DNA of 64,000 nt, taken from NCBI GenBank assembly GCA_037013495.1, contig CM072811.1, forward strand, positions 50,869,952-50,933,951. The letters are read 5' to 3'. The stretch comes from Hippophae tibetana. Its lineage: Eukaryota > Streptophyta > Magnoliopsida > Rosales > Elaeagnaceae. Within the stretch, counting starts at the first letter, position 1. Every line of letters begins with the position of its first letter. The notes under the pieces were generated by a model, which saw only the letters and a program-made list of their open reading frames with translations, searched no databases and was not told the DNA's origin. Made by a program: the position numbers and the translations under genes. Positions 1 to 10,540 of this stretch are shown piece after piece.

Positions 1-3000
1 TATAACAAAATTCAAATTCATTTTGGGTAAATTACAATGATTTCTCATAAGTTTTAACTTTTAAGTGACCAATGTTCATTTTGTTACATGTGTTTTTTTT
101 CTTATATGTAGGCTCCATTATGTCAGTAACCACTGAGCTTCGATTATTCTCAAAATCATTGAAATGAGATATTTAGGGGATTGTATAATTAGAGTTTACA
201 TTCAGACATATATTTTTTTATATTTCAGTATTACACTAAAGACTAGGTTTATTATTGTATCGGAGTAAATGTTATAAACTCTTAAATGATAGAAAAATTC
301 TTAAATGTAATTTCATTTTTAATTTTAATATAATAACTTTTAATTTTTTCAATTTATTAATTTATTTTAATTTATATTTAAAAAAATGAGGTTAAATGGT
401 ATGCTTATGACCATAGGGTATGTCTATGGTCTATGGTCTCAGTTATTTTAAAATCAAGGTCATAGGTATGTTTATAGTCTCTTTCACATAGATCGTTCTT
501 ATAACTGTGATCATAGATCTACGATCATGATTAAAAATTGAAGTCATATATATATATATTGTATTAATATTTTATTGTGTATAAATTTCTACATTGAATA
601 CAAATTCTAAATTTGCAACTTGAGGTAATAGTGAATTTTTTTTTTGTATCTTTTTAGAGGATAGAGGAAAATATTATAGTGTACGAATAACTAATCGATT
701 CTAATAGCTTTTTTCTTTTCTTTTTCTTTTCTTTTTCTTTTTTATGATGTGGATTTTAATGCAGAAGATTTTATACAATTTTTCATTTACTCCTTAAACT
801 TACCTATTTTATGGTGTACATATTGAATATAAATCTTAAATTTGCAACTTGACATAAAAGTGACTCTTTTTAATTTTTTTTTTGAAAGATAGAGGAGAAT
901 ATTGTAGTGTTGGAATAACTAATTGACTCTAATAGCTTCTTTAATTATTATTTTCTTTTTTCTCTCTCTTTTTTTTACTTGTATTTTAATGAATTTTAGA
1001 AAAACCTAAGAAGATTTTATATATTTTTCCTTTTTTTTTTCCATTTCCTCTTTAAAGTTACCTATTTGGCTCTATTATTATCTCCCAAAATATTTTTGAG
1101 CCAATTGTCATTATGTTAATTAATAATATTTTCTGAAATTATAGACCGTCTTTTTACAAAAATAATATTATACATATCAAATAACATTTCAATATTAAAT
1201 TATATGATATGAAATTGAGTTGTGTGGATGTTGTAGCAATTGGAGACGATAAGAAGGCAACTTATTACATTCTGACATGAGGATATATCATTTTACTTTT
1301 ATTGATATTTTTCCAATTTAAATTTCTTGCATTTTTACTATATTTAAATGAGTCTTGTGCAAAAAACAATATATTAATAATAATAATTTACCATTCGGTT
1401 TGGTTATGTTTTTAATTTTAATTTTGATTAATTATGGCCTAGGAATAAGTTACTGTTCTCTTTTAATTAACACGTCTTATCAAATAGTCTTTGAAATGGC
1501 ATAATTTCTACGTGTTCCTTCGCTACTTGTTTTGGTTGTTTTTAAAATTTTGATATACTGTTTTTCCATTCAATACGCATAACAAATTTAAGGCTCTTAA
1601 TAAAAAAAATTATTCTTTGAAATATTTCTTAAATATTTGTACTATATTATACCATAAATTAATTATGGTTGGTTAATATCAGATAAAAACTCCAATAAAA
1701 TTAAGTATACAAGTCCCAATCGAGTATATTTCTTTCATTCGCCCCTCTTAACCATATTCTAACTTGTATTAAGGGTCACGGTAGGATACAATCATAATAT
1801 AATATGGATACAAAATTTAATAAAATTTAATTAATTTTTTTATATCTTTAAAAATATTATTATTTTTTACTATTATAAATATATAATATTAAAAAAAGTT
1901 AAGTAATTCTTTTCATATGTCAATTAATATAAAAAATCAACAAGATTAATAACAAAACACGACACAAATAACACAAAATAAACACAACTAATATGACAAG
2001 TTATCAATGTAAAAAGTCTAAGTTCTATAACAATGGGGTGTGTTTAGGGTTTGGATTTTTGAGTAGAAAAGAAAAACAATGATGCATGTGGTAAATGAGC
2101 ACTTCAATCTTATCATTATTGAGTTAGATGTATTAAGTTTTGTAATTTTTTAAAATAAAGACTTTAATCATATAATTTATGTATTACGATATATGCACTA
2201 TTAGTAATTTTATTATAAAAAATAAATATTTATAATTATATAATTATTAAAATAAATATTTATAATCCATAAAAAATATTAAAATTAAGAACTTAAAATT
2301 TCATAAATATTACACTATAATACTTAACATTCATAATATAAATCTTTAAGTTCAAAAATGAATTAGATGACATCGAAAGATAAATATAATATTTACTAAA
2401 CTTAGCCTCTGAAATTAAATAATTAGAACTTTCGGTAAAAGAATTTTGAATGTTTACTTTGATGAAATACCAAATAAAAGGAAATTTCTTACCATGTTCT
2501 TCTCCATATATATCTCACGGAAAGAAAGAAAAATCTACAAACAATTTTAGTTTACATCTTGTATTTATTGTACTTATTGTTGTAATATTTAGTAATATTA
2601 TTTTTAAAAATTCCACAAATATAACTTTTTTTAACTGTATTAAATACAGTATGTTTTAACTTATAAGTTATGAAATCATTTTTTATCCATTTTTGTTCTT
2701 GTATAGATACTTTTTAATAATAATATAACTAAATTGTAACAAAAAATAATTACATGATATAAATATAATTTTTAAAATAAGTATAAAAATTAAATAGTTA
2801 TTTTCTTTTATACCTCTTTTCTCTTTTTATTTTAACATTCAAATTTGTTTTATTATAAATACCTAATAGACTAATATATTATTTAAAAAATTAAAAAACA
2901 TTAATAAATTATTTTATTAAAGCTAATATTTATTTTAATAAGAAAGTTGATCTTTTTCTTTTTACATTTACTTGACAAAAACCAAACACACACAAACTTA

Positions 3001-3201
3001 TTAGTTTTAATTTTCTTTTAATTTCTTTCCTCTCACTTCTCCTTACCATTATCTTTCCCGGCAAAATCCAAAGCCCAAACACACTCATATACGAAAATAG
3101 TTTTCCAAAAACTAAGGTAGGATACAATCATACAATCCAGAACTTTATTAATTTTTTTTAATAAAAAAATCCAAAACTTGATTGTTATAAGCTTTTATTA
3201 T
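1..3201. other. AT-rich intergenic DNA, left edge
   Basis: No gene is recognised here. The stretch is dominated by A/T runs, with a pyrimidine-rich CTTTT microsatellite near 712-745. The only clear structure is an imperfect tandem duplication, listed separately. The short open frames at 2450-2659 and 2930-3127 have AT-driven composition and no recognisable domain, so they are not called. Confidence 0.6.
580..1066. repeat. Imperfect direct tandem duplication, two copies of about 235-250 bp
   Basis: Copy A runs from about 580 to 811 and copy B from about 812 to 1066. Both contain, in the same order, a block around 'aaatttgcaacttga', a block around 'atagaggaaaatattatagtg' or its variant, 'ctaatagctt', a pyrimidine tract, 'aagattttata' and 'cttacctattt' or its variant. 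The copies differ by many substitutions and indels, so the duplication is old. No coding content is seen. Confidence 0.6.
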
Positions 3202-3552
3202 TGTAATATCACAATTCACTCTAAAAACATTCAGAAAACCATATGAACGTATAATTTAAATACAACAAAAATAAAATTAGATTGAAAATATACATCTTGT
3301 CATTGATCAAATTTCAGCACTTATACTGAAATTCCAATGGATTTTCGATTTGATGCTCTCACTCGTTTCTCACACTTATTTTCTGTGTTTTAATGTTGTA
3401 TCTAAATTCTGCAGTTAATAGTGAGAGGACCCGATGCTTTATTAAGGTTTTTCCATCAAGAACCTCGTTCGGTTTCAAAATCGACGTACGGTTCTAACGA
3501 AACCAAACCGTCACCACGGTTCACCATTATGTTGCACCACTTTGATATTACA
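3202..3552 (-). repeat. 3' LTR of copia element 1 (351 bp)
   Basis: Aligns along its whole length with 8618-8970, with scattered substitutions and small indels. The termini TGTAATATC and GATATTACA are inverted repeats. The internal block 'cccgatgctttattaagg' and 'aagaacctcgttcggttt' also occurs in the LTRs of element 3 in the opposite orientation. Confidence 0.85.
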
Positions 3553-3834
3553 TTCTCCCACTTGGTGCAAACGTTAAACGAAATTCTCTTGATTAACAAA
3601 ATACATGAATCATATCGATAAGTCCTCTAAGAGCGAGTATTATCTTCCATGTCTTACAATGTATTTAGTTTCTCAAGTACTATAATTTATGTGGTAACGA
3701 AACTTAATAAATAAATCCTATATTTATTCTTCGTCCAACAAAATATATATTTTCTCAAATAAATTAAGATGCACATGAATATGAGAAAATATCACAATAT
3801 ATAAGGGTTTCATTAATAAATTGTGTATATACAT

Positions 3835-6800
3835 TTACAAAGTGGAACAAATTCTCATTTTCTCTACATAATCCTTGAATTTCATTGGTGGCATACCTTT
3901 AGTCAAAGGATCAGTAATCATCAACTCAGTGCTTATGTGCTCAATGACAACTTTCTTTTCCTTAACACATTCTTTTATGGCAAAGTATTTAATGTCGATG
4001 TGTTTACTACGACTACCACTTTTGTTGTTCTTGGCCATAAATATAGCAGCTAAGTTGTCACGATACAATCTTAATGGCCTATAAATAGAGTCAACTACTC
4101 TAAGCCCAGAAATGAAACTCTTTAACCATACATCATGCAATGTGGCCTCAAAACATGACACAAACTCAGCCTCCATAATGGAAGTAGCAGACAAGGACTG
4201 TTTCACACTCCTTCAAGACACAACTCCATCGGCAAGCATGAAAATGTAACCAAATGTTGATTTCCTGAATCAATACAGCCAGCAAAATCCGCATCGGAGT
4301 AGCCAATTACTTCCAGTTCCTTGGTTCGTCTATACATGAGCATATAATCCTTGGTTCCTTGTAGGTACCTCATCACTTTCTTTGCAAATTTCCAATGATC
4401 AACACCTGGGTTACTCTGATATCTCATTAGCATCCCAACAACAAATGCAATGCCAGGTCTAGTACAGACCTAAGCATACATCAGGCTTCCAATGGTCGAA
4501 GCATATGAAATGGTTTTCATCTTTTCTCTTTCAAAATAATTCTTTGGGCATTGGTCCAAATTGAACTTATCACCCTTCACAATGGGAGCAACACTTGGTT
4601 AACAATCTTTCATCCGAAATCTCTCTAAAACTTTATTGATATAGGTTTCCTGAGATAAACCCAAGATGCCTCGAAGTCTATCTCTATGGATCTTAATGCC
4701 AATGACATAAGATGCATCACCCATATCCTTCATATCAAAATTTTTAGAGAGGAATTGTTTTGCCTCGTGTAGCAAACCTTTATCATTGGCTGCAAGCAAA
4801 ATATCATCCATATAGAGCACCAAAAAACAAATCTTACTCCCACTAATCTTTTGGTATATACATTAATCCATGACGTTCTCTTCAAAACCAAATGAAGTGA
4901 TGACGTTATGGAATTTCAAATACCATTGACGGGAAGCTTGTTTTAATCTATATATGGATTTATTAAGCTTACAAACCAAATGCTCACCATCACTAGAGAA
5001 GAATCCTTGAGGTTGTTTCATATAAACCTCTTCCTCTAGGTTTCCATTTTCACATCCATTTGATGCAAATCCAAATCAAAATAGGCAACCAATGTCATGA
5101 TCACACGAAGTGAAACTTTCTTAGATACAGGAGAAAATGTGTCTATGTAGTCGATTCCTTCCCTTCTCAAGAAATTTTGCATTTCCTGATTCCACAAACT
5201 TAGTGTTATGAGATGGACAGTAAAATCTATAACCCTTAAATCGTTCAACATATCCAATGAAATATCCACTAATGGTCCTTGGGTCAAGTTTCTTCTCTTG
5301 TGGATTATAAATCCTCACTTTAGATGGGCATCCCCAAACGCACATATGTTGCAAACTCGGTTTCCAACCTTTCCATAATTCAAATGGCGTCTTTGAGACA
5401 GCCTTGGTTAGAACTCGGTTTAATATATACACAACCGTCTTTAAAGCTTCAATCTACAAGGATTTAGGAAGATTGGAGTTGCTAAGCGTACTCCGCACCA
5501 TATACAATAGTGTTCAATTTCTCCTTTCTGCTACACCATTCTGGTCTGGTGAACCAGACATAGTGTATTGGGAAACTATCCCATGTTCTGGAAGAAACTT
5601 AGTAAACGGACCAGACGCTTGTCCATTCTCAGTGTATCTACCATAATATTCACCACCTCTATCTGATCTCACAATCTTTATTTGCTTTCCGTATTGTTTC
5701 TCTACTTCAACCTTAAAGCTCTTGAAAGCATATAGAGATACATATATCGAGAAAAATCATCAATAAAAGTGATAAAATATTTCTGACCTTGAATGTCCAT
5801 GTCTAGACAACATATATTTGTATGTATGATTTCTAATATGTTTGAACTCCTATTGGCACATTTTCTTTGATTTGTTAGTCTGTTTTCCCTTAATACAATC
5901 CACACATGTCTCAAAGTTAGTAAAATCTAGAGTACTAAGTACCTCATCTTTCACTAATCTTTTAATTCTATCTATAAAGATATGTCCTAATCTTCTATGC
6001 CATAATGTAGAAGATTCATCGTCAATAATACACCTTTTAATACCAATTTGAACATGCATAGCCTTATGAGTGATATTATTTCGTAAATTAATATAGTAAA
6101 GACTATTAGACAAAATATCATTCCCAACACAATCAGATTTATTAAATAAACTGAAAGATGTTTCTAAACAATGAAAGAAATAACCAAAAGGTACAAGTCT
6201 TGAAATTGAAATCAAGTTTCTAGAGAAACTTGGAACATAAAAGGTCTTTTCTAATTCTAAAATAAAATCACTACTTAAAATCAAACTGCATGTCCATATA
6301 GCCTCCACATGTGAGCCCATCTTGTTACCAGATAAGATGTATTGCTCACTTCCCACTGGCTTCCTTAGATTTCTCATACCCTGTAAGGAGTTTGCAACAT
6401 GGATTGTAGATCCAGAATCAATCCACCAGATGTTAATATTAACATTAATCATATTAGATTCATAACAAACAAACGAGGTTGGATTACTTTTATTCTCAAG
6501 CCATTTTTGGAATCTGATACAATCCTTCTTCATGTGTCCCTTATTTTTACAAAAGAAACACTTGGATTCTTTCTTAATATCAGCCTGAGGTAGAATTATC
6601 CCTTTTCCTTTATGCTTGTATTGAGATTTTCCTTTCCGGTATGTTGTAGCCAGCATTGCACTTTCACCAAATTCCATAACATGCCTCCCTTCCTCTTGAA
6701 CACACATGGTCATTAGTTCATTGATTAACCATTTATCCTTATGTGTATTGTACGAGATTTTGAATTGCCCATACTGATGTGGGAGAGTGTTAAGGATATA

Positions 6801-7113
6801 GTGCACTAGGAAGGATTCTGACATCTCAACCTTTTATATTGGTGAGTCTTAAAGAATAGAACTTCATAATAAGGGTGCTTGTTAAAGCCTTATTTGAAGT
6901 GAAAAATTGATCATCGATGACCTTTAGCAAGTCTTGAACATTGTTATGCTGATCAACGGAACCACAAATATCAGTAGAGATTTTAGTCTTAATGAACATC
7001 ATGCTAAGGCGATTAGATCGTTCCCATTGTTCATAAAGCATGATATTCTCTGGAGTACTAGTTTGAGTAATTTTAGGTGGTTCATTTTTCCTAATAGCAT
7101 AATCAATATCCAT
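3835..7113 (-). pseudogene. Broken gag-pol of copia element 1
   Basis: On the minus strand, reading from 7113 down, pieces of a copia polyprotein appear in canonical order. There is a gag remnant (7113-6826), then a second open piece (6824-5850). The second piece carries a CCHC zinc knuckle (C-F-F-C, G-H, C), an aspartic protease site reading DSG, and a GAG-pre-integrase module with LWHRRLGH and C-x2-C. Integrase fragments follow (5914-5121, including a QNG-type motif near 5530-5560). Reverse transcriptase with Y-M-D-D lies at 4823-4599, and RNase H with SDADFAG and a C-terminal TDPLTKGM block at 4433-3835. Numerous frameshifts and stops separate the pieces, so no functional polyprotein can be made. 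Confidence 0.85.
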
Positions 7114-7336
7114 CCACCCTAGTTGAAGTAGAGTTCTTTCTTTCCATATTTTATAATTATCCCCTTTCAGATCGGGAATATCACAACGGATATTAGAGAA
7201 ATTTACAGGTTAAGAGGCTACAATTAAAGATTATATGCTTATTAAAATTTGAGACCTAAATTATAGTCATTATTTACCAATGTAAATCATGAAAAATATG
7301 AATCTAGTGACATAAAACTTGCCTGTGGGCTAAAGT

Positions 7337-7418
7337 TTTAATTCAATTAGATTCATCCTAACTTTACGATAAAACTTTAATTCAATTAGATTCATCCTAA
7401 CTTTACGATAAAACTATC
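7337..7418. repeat. 39-bp tandem duplication in the leader of element 1
   Basis: The block starting 'attcaattagattcatccta' occurs at 7341 and again at 7380, in direct contact with a period of 39 bp and almost no differences. It lies between gag and the 5' LTR of copia element 1, in non-coding sequence, and is probably replication slippage. Confidence 0.75.
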
Positions 7419-8013
7419 AAATTATGTTTTTTTTCCTAATCTCTGTGGATAAATTAGAAAATATAATTTAATATTATATCTTAATTAATCACACAAAAAT
7501 ATAATAAAAATTTATGTGGGATAAGATTTATTATATCACATATGATTAATTACAATTAATGTTTATTTTCTAAATGTGAACCTAAATAAACTTTATTATA
7601 GTTTTAATTAATTAAAGATGTTGTGGCTACTTCCTAATCAATTAAATTATATGAATCACTTAAATATTAATTAAATTCTTAGGCTCATTTATTGCATAAA
7701 ACCATGAGCAATATTAATTTAATTTTAAATGTGCAAATATTATCTATCTTAAGATTGTGTATATGACAATAAAGTATACAAGCAAAAATAAATAATATAA
7801 GCACTAATTAAATCCATAAGAGTCATTAACAATTAATTTTATTATGCATAAATTATTTAACAAAATTTTCATATGTATAATTAATTACAAAATTTATACA
7901 TACAAATATCAAAATAAATAATTTAAACATAATGTATTTAAATAAAAAAAAGTTAATAAAATAAAATTCCGAATACCTATATAAAAATAAGTCAGATACT
8001 TAGTAAGATGCAA

Positions 8014-8090
8014 TAATCATTGCAGCCCAATGGATAGCCTCTCTTATGCCCACTAGTGAAGTTTGGGTTCGATTCCCAATTAAAATATTT
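8014..8090 (+). repeat. tRNA-derived, SINE-like segment with a perfect T-arm
   Basis: Positions 8063-8079 fold as a canonical tRNA T-arm: a 5-bp stem (TTGGG/CCCAA) closing a 7-nt loop TTCGATT, which is also a pol III B box. An A-box-like segment (GCCCAATGGATAGC) lies about 40 nt upstream, the spacing found in tRNA. A T-run follows at about 8088-8092. No good acceptor or anticodon stem forms, so this is a degenerate tRNA-derived sequence and not a functional tRNA gene. A second T-arm-like motif (8183-8199) lies about 120 bp downstream. Confidence 0.45.
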
Positions 8091-8601
8091 TTTAAAAATT
8101 TAAAATTCCTAATGTATATAAAGGTAATTTTGGTGCCTATTATAGTATAATGTACGTAGACATCATGCTACAAACAAATAGGTCTGGTTCGATTCCCAGA
8201 AAACAAAATTCTTTTAAAAAAAACTTTATCTTCAACCTCCAGTTGGGTCAACTCGACCCGGTTTTGACCCTAACGGATACCCGAGTGAATCTTTCTATTT
8301 CGGTGACGAAATTTGGCGTTCTTTTTATCAAAATTCTCAGAATTCGATTTCCGAATGATTCATGTTCTCATTTTGAAGCAAAAACATAATTTTAAATAAA
8401 AAACTAATTAATGATTCAAATAAATACCCACGATAAATTGGATTTTTTGTCCATTATTTTTAAAGTTTAAATTCACAGAATCATTTTAAAATCAATACTA
8501 AAACAATTTATAAGTTTCATATGCATCAAAAACAAGCAAAATAAAAAATTCAAAATTTCAGTTCATCGTGAAACAAAGCAAAACAGAGATGTTTACAAAA
8601 A

Positions 8602-8615
8602 TGGCTATGATAGCA
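8602..8615 (-). other. Degenerate primer-binding site of element 1
   Basis: Read on the minus strand, the sequence next to the 5' LTR is TGCTATCATAGCCA. It differs at two positions from TGGTATCAGAGCCA, the usual plant primer site complementary to initiator-Met tRNA. A 2-nt spacer separates it from the LTR end. Its place and sense confirm the minus-strand orientation of the element. Confidence 0.7.
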
Positions 8616-8617
8616 AA

Positions 8618-8970
8618 TGTAATATCACAATTCAATCCAGAAATATTTAGAAAACCATATGAACGTATAATTTAAATGCAGCGAAAATAAAATTGAATTG
8701 AAAGCATACCTCCTACCATTGATCAAATTTCAATACTTACATACACGGGAATTCTAATAGATTTTTGATTTGATATTTTCACTAGTTTCACACTTATTCT
8801 TTGTGTTTTGATAGTGTATCTAAATTCTGTAATTAATAGTGAGAAGACCCGATGCTTTATTAAGGTTCTTCCATCAAGAACCTCGTTCGGTTTCGGAACC
8901 GACGTAAGGTTTCGACGAAATCGAACTTTCACAACGGTTCAACATTATGTTATACCACTCTGATATTACA
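8618..8970 (-). repeat. 5' LTR of copia element 1 (353 bp)
   Basis: Partner of 3202-3552, with the same TGTAATATCA...TGATATTACA termini. It diverges visibly from its partner by many point differences and small indels, so insertion is old. Confidence 0.85.
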
Positions 8971-9359
8971 TTTATATTTAAAGAAATTGTTGTACAACAT
9001 TTAATGGTACATTATTGTTACTTTAGGCTATATTTGTATAACAAATTGAGTATTTTAGAGAATCCTACATATTACTAGTAATATTCTACTAATTTAAAAG
9101 AAAAAGGAAATTCTATTAAAAATTGGACCAATATATCTTTCAAATATCTATCAACATTCGATCCGAAGAAGGTTCTTTAAAGATTACTAAACCTTTTAAA
9201 CTATCCAACTTAACAGCGGTTTGCAGGAAAATATTTTCAGCAATAGACTTGCTCTTGTTGGTTTTTACTTCATTTTCTTAGAGATTTTTTTTCGTGTATT
9301 TAATATATATATATTATTATAAATATTATAAATTATTAATATATATTAAAGCATGTGAG

Positions 9360-9546
9360 TGTTAATAAATGGTATATTAGTTGTATGCAACTAATATACT
9401 TTATAAGCTGTATATTAGTTGTATGCAACTAATATATCTTTTCTTAAAAGCACTTTTAAGAAAAGCAGATTCCTTTTATTCTATATTTATACATGTATTG
9501 AACTTCAGTATTTTGTACCTTGTAAATACATTAAGTGAATTCAATT
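9360..9546 (+). repeat. 5' LTR of copia element 2 (187 bp)
   Basis: Identical to 14925-15111 except at two positions, in the tracts 'aaatggtat' versus 'aaatagtat' and 'gtaccttg' versus 'gtacattg'. It contains three strong inverted repeats: 9372-9399 (12-bp stem, loop TATG), 9411-9436 (11-bp stem, loop TATG) and 9438-9465 (13-bp stem, 2-nt spacer). It begins TG, but the right-hand end implied by the target duplication is AATT and not the usual CA. Confidence 0.92.
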
Positions 9547-9558
9547 TGGTATCAGAGC
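9547..9558 (+). other. Primer-binding site of element 2
   Basis: TGGTATCAGAGC follows the 5' LTR with no spacer. It is a perfect match to the plant copia primer site complementary to the 3' end of initiator-Met tRNA. Confidence 0.92.
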
Positions 9559-9602
9559 AGGAAATAAACAAAAAAAAAACACATTTTACCGGTTTCTGAA
9601 TA

Positions 9603-10135
9603 GAAGCGCCGCCAAGCGTCGCCAAGCGCCTCCGTATTCTCGCACTGTTTAGCTCGCGCTGCAGGTGCAGATCTGTCGTCCACCCGCGCTGTCCAGTCCG
9701 CGCTGTTCAAACCGGTGTCATTCACCGCGCAGCCCCAAGCGCCGTCGCTCAACCCCACGCCGTCAGCTTGCGACCCTGCGCGCAGTTCAGTCTCGCGCAG
9801 CCCCAAGCGACGTTCAAGCCCCGCGCAGCCCCAAACGCCGTTCAGCCCCGCACCCCTGCACGCAGTTCAGCCCTGCGCCCCTACGCGTCGTTCAGCCCCG
9901 CGCCCCTACGCGTCGTTCAGCCCCGCGCCCCTGCGCGCCGTTCAGCCCCGCGCAGCCCCAAGCGACGTTCAAGCCCCGTGCAGCCCCAAGCGCCGTTCAG
10001 CCCCGCACCCCTGCACGCAGTTCAGCCCCGCGCCCCTGCGCGTCGTTCAGCCCCGCGCCCCTGCGCGCCGTTCAGCCCCGCGCAGCCCCTGCGCGCCGTC
10101 CAGCCCCCTGCACAGCGTCCAGCCGAAACCTGGTG
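9603..10135 (+). repeat. GC-rich minisatellite in the leader of element 2
   Basis: An abrupt GC-rich island in an AT-rich region. Most of it (from about 9790) is built of 25-28 bp units of the type TTCAGCCCCGCGCCCCTGCG plus CGCCG, mixed with units containing CAGCCCCAAGCG. A higher-order repeat is visible: the marker 'ccccaagcga' recurs at 9801 and 9957, a period of 156 bp. All three plus frames stay open over much of the tract because stop codons need A/T. The resulting Pro/Ala/Arg-rich frames are composition effects and are not called as genes. The tract lies between the primer-binding site and gag, so it would be part of the 5' leader RNA. Confidence 0.9.
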
Positions 10136-10285
10136 TGCAGTTTCTTAAAAAAAAAAAATTAGTTCAAAACCTGGATGCAGTTGTATTTTCAGAGTTTTAA
10201 TTATCAGCCATTGCAGTTTCTTTAATTTTCAGAGTTTTAAAACCCTAGCCCAGTTCAGCCCAACCCTAGCCCAGTTCAGCCCAAC

Positions 10286-10437
10286 ATGAGCCCATCAGCT
10301 CCTAGCCCATCAGCTCTTAGCCTATCTGATCCAAGCCCATCAGCTCCTAGCCCATCAGCTCTTAGCCCATCTGATCCAAGCCCATCAGCTCCTAGCCCAT
10401 CTGCTCCAAGCCCATCTGCTCCAAGCCCATCAGCCCA
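10286..10437 (+). repeat. 15-bp tandem repeat before gag, (AGCCCATCAGCTCCT)n-like
   Basis: About ten 15-bp units of the type AGCCCATCAGCTCCT run in a fixed frame and would encode Ser-Pro-Ser-Ala/Asp-Pro repeats. They sit just upstream of a 20-A homopolymer (10474-10493) and the likely gag start at 10541. An ATG at 10286 would place them in frame with gag as an 85-residue extension. The homopolymer and low complexity make leader sequence more likely than protein. Confidence 0.8.
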
Positions 10438-10540
10438 AACATTCAAACAGCCCATTTATCAGCCCAACCCGTCAAAAAAAAAAAAAAAAAAAACCAAAAT
10501 TTTTATTCCGCTGCACAATATACTTTTTATTATTATTTCA

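Larger units (their letters stand above)
3202..8970 (-). mobile_element. Degenerate Ty1/copia LTR retrotransposon (element 1)
   Basis: The element is bounded by two related LTRs, 3202-3552 and 8618-8970. Both start TGTAATATCA and end TGATATTACA, which are perfect inverted termini. The coding sense is minus, so the 5' LTR is the right-hand one. A polypurine tract (AAGTGGGAGAA on the minus strand, 3553-3563) abuts the 3' LTR. A degenerate primer-binding site lies inside the 5' LTR. The flanking 5-mers are attat and tttat, an imperfect target duplication. LTR divergence and many coding breaks mark an old, inactive copy. It belongs to the same family as element 3 at 26325-28986. Confidence 0.85.

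Noticed and set aside
64..160. Possible last exon of an upstream gene (AG followed by a short open stretch ending in a stop)
   Set aside because: Only a handful of codons, two competing frames and no recognised family, so it cannot be supported.
8014..8090. Functional tRNA gene
   Set aside because: The T-arm is perfect but acceptor and anticodon stems do not form.
9665..10200. Three overlapping Pro/Ala/Arg-rich open frames of 126-165 codons
   Set aside because: They arise from a GC-rich tandem repeat in which stop codons are rare. All three frames are open at once and none has a domain, so this is composition and not coding.
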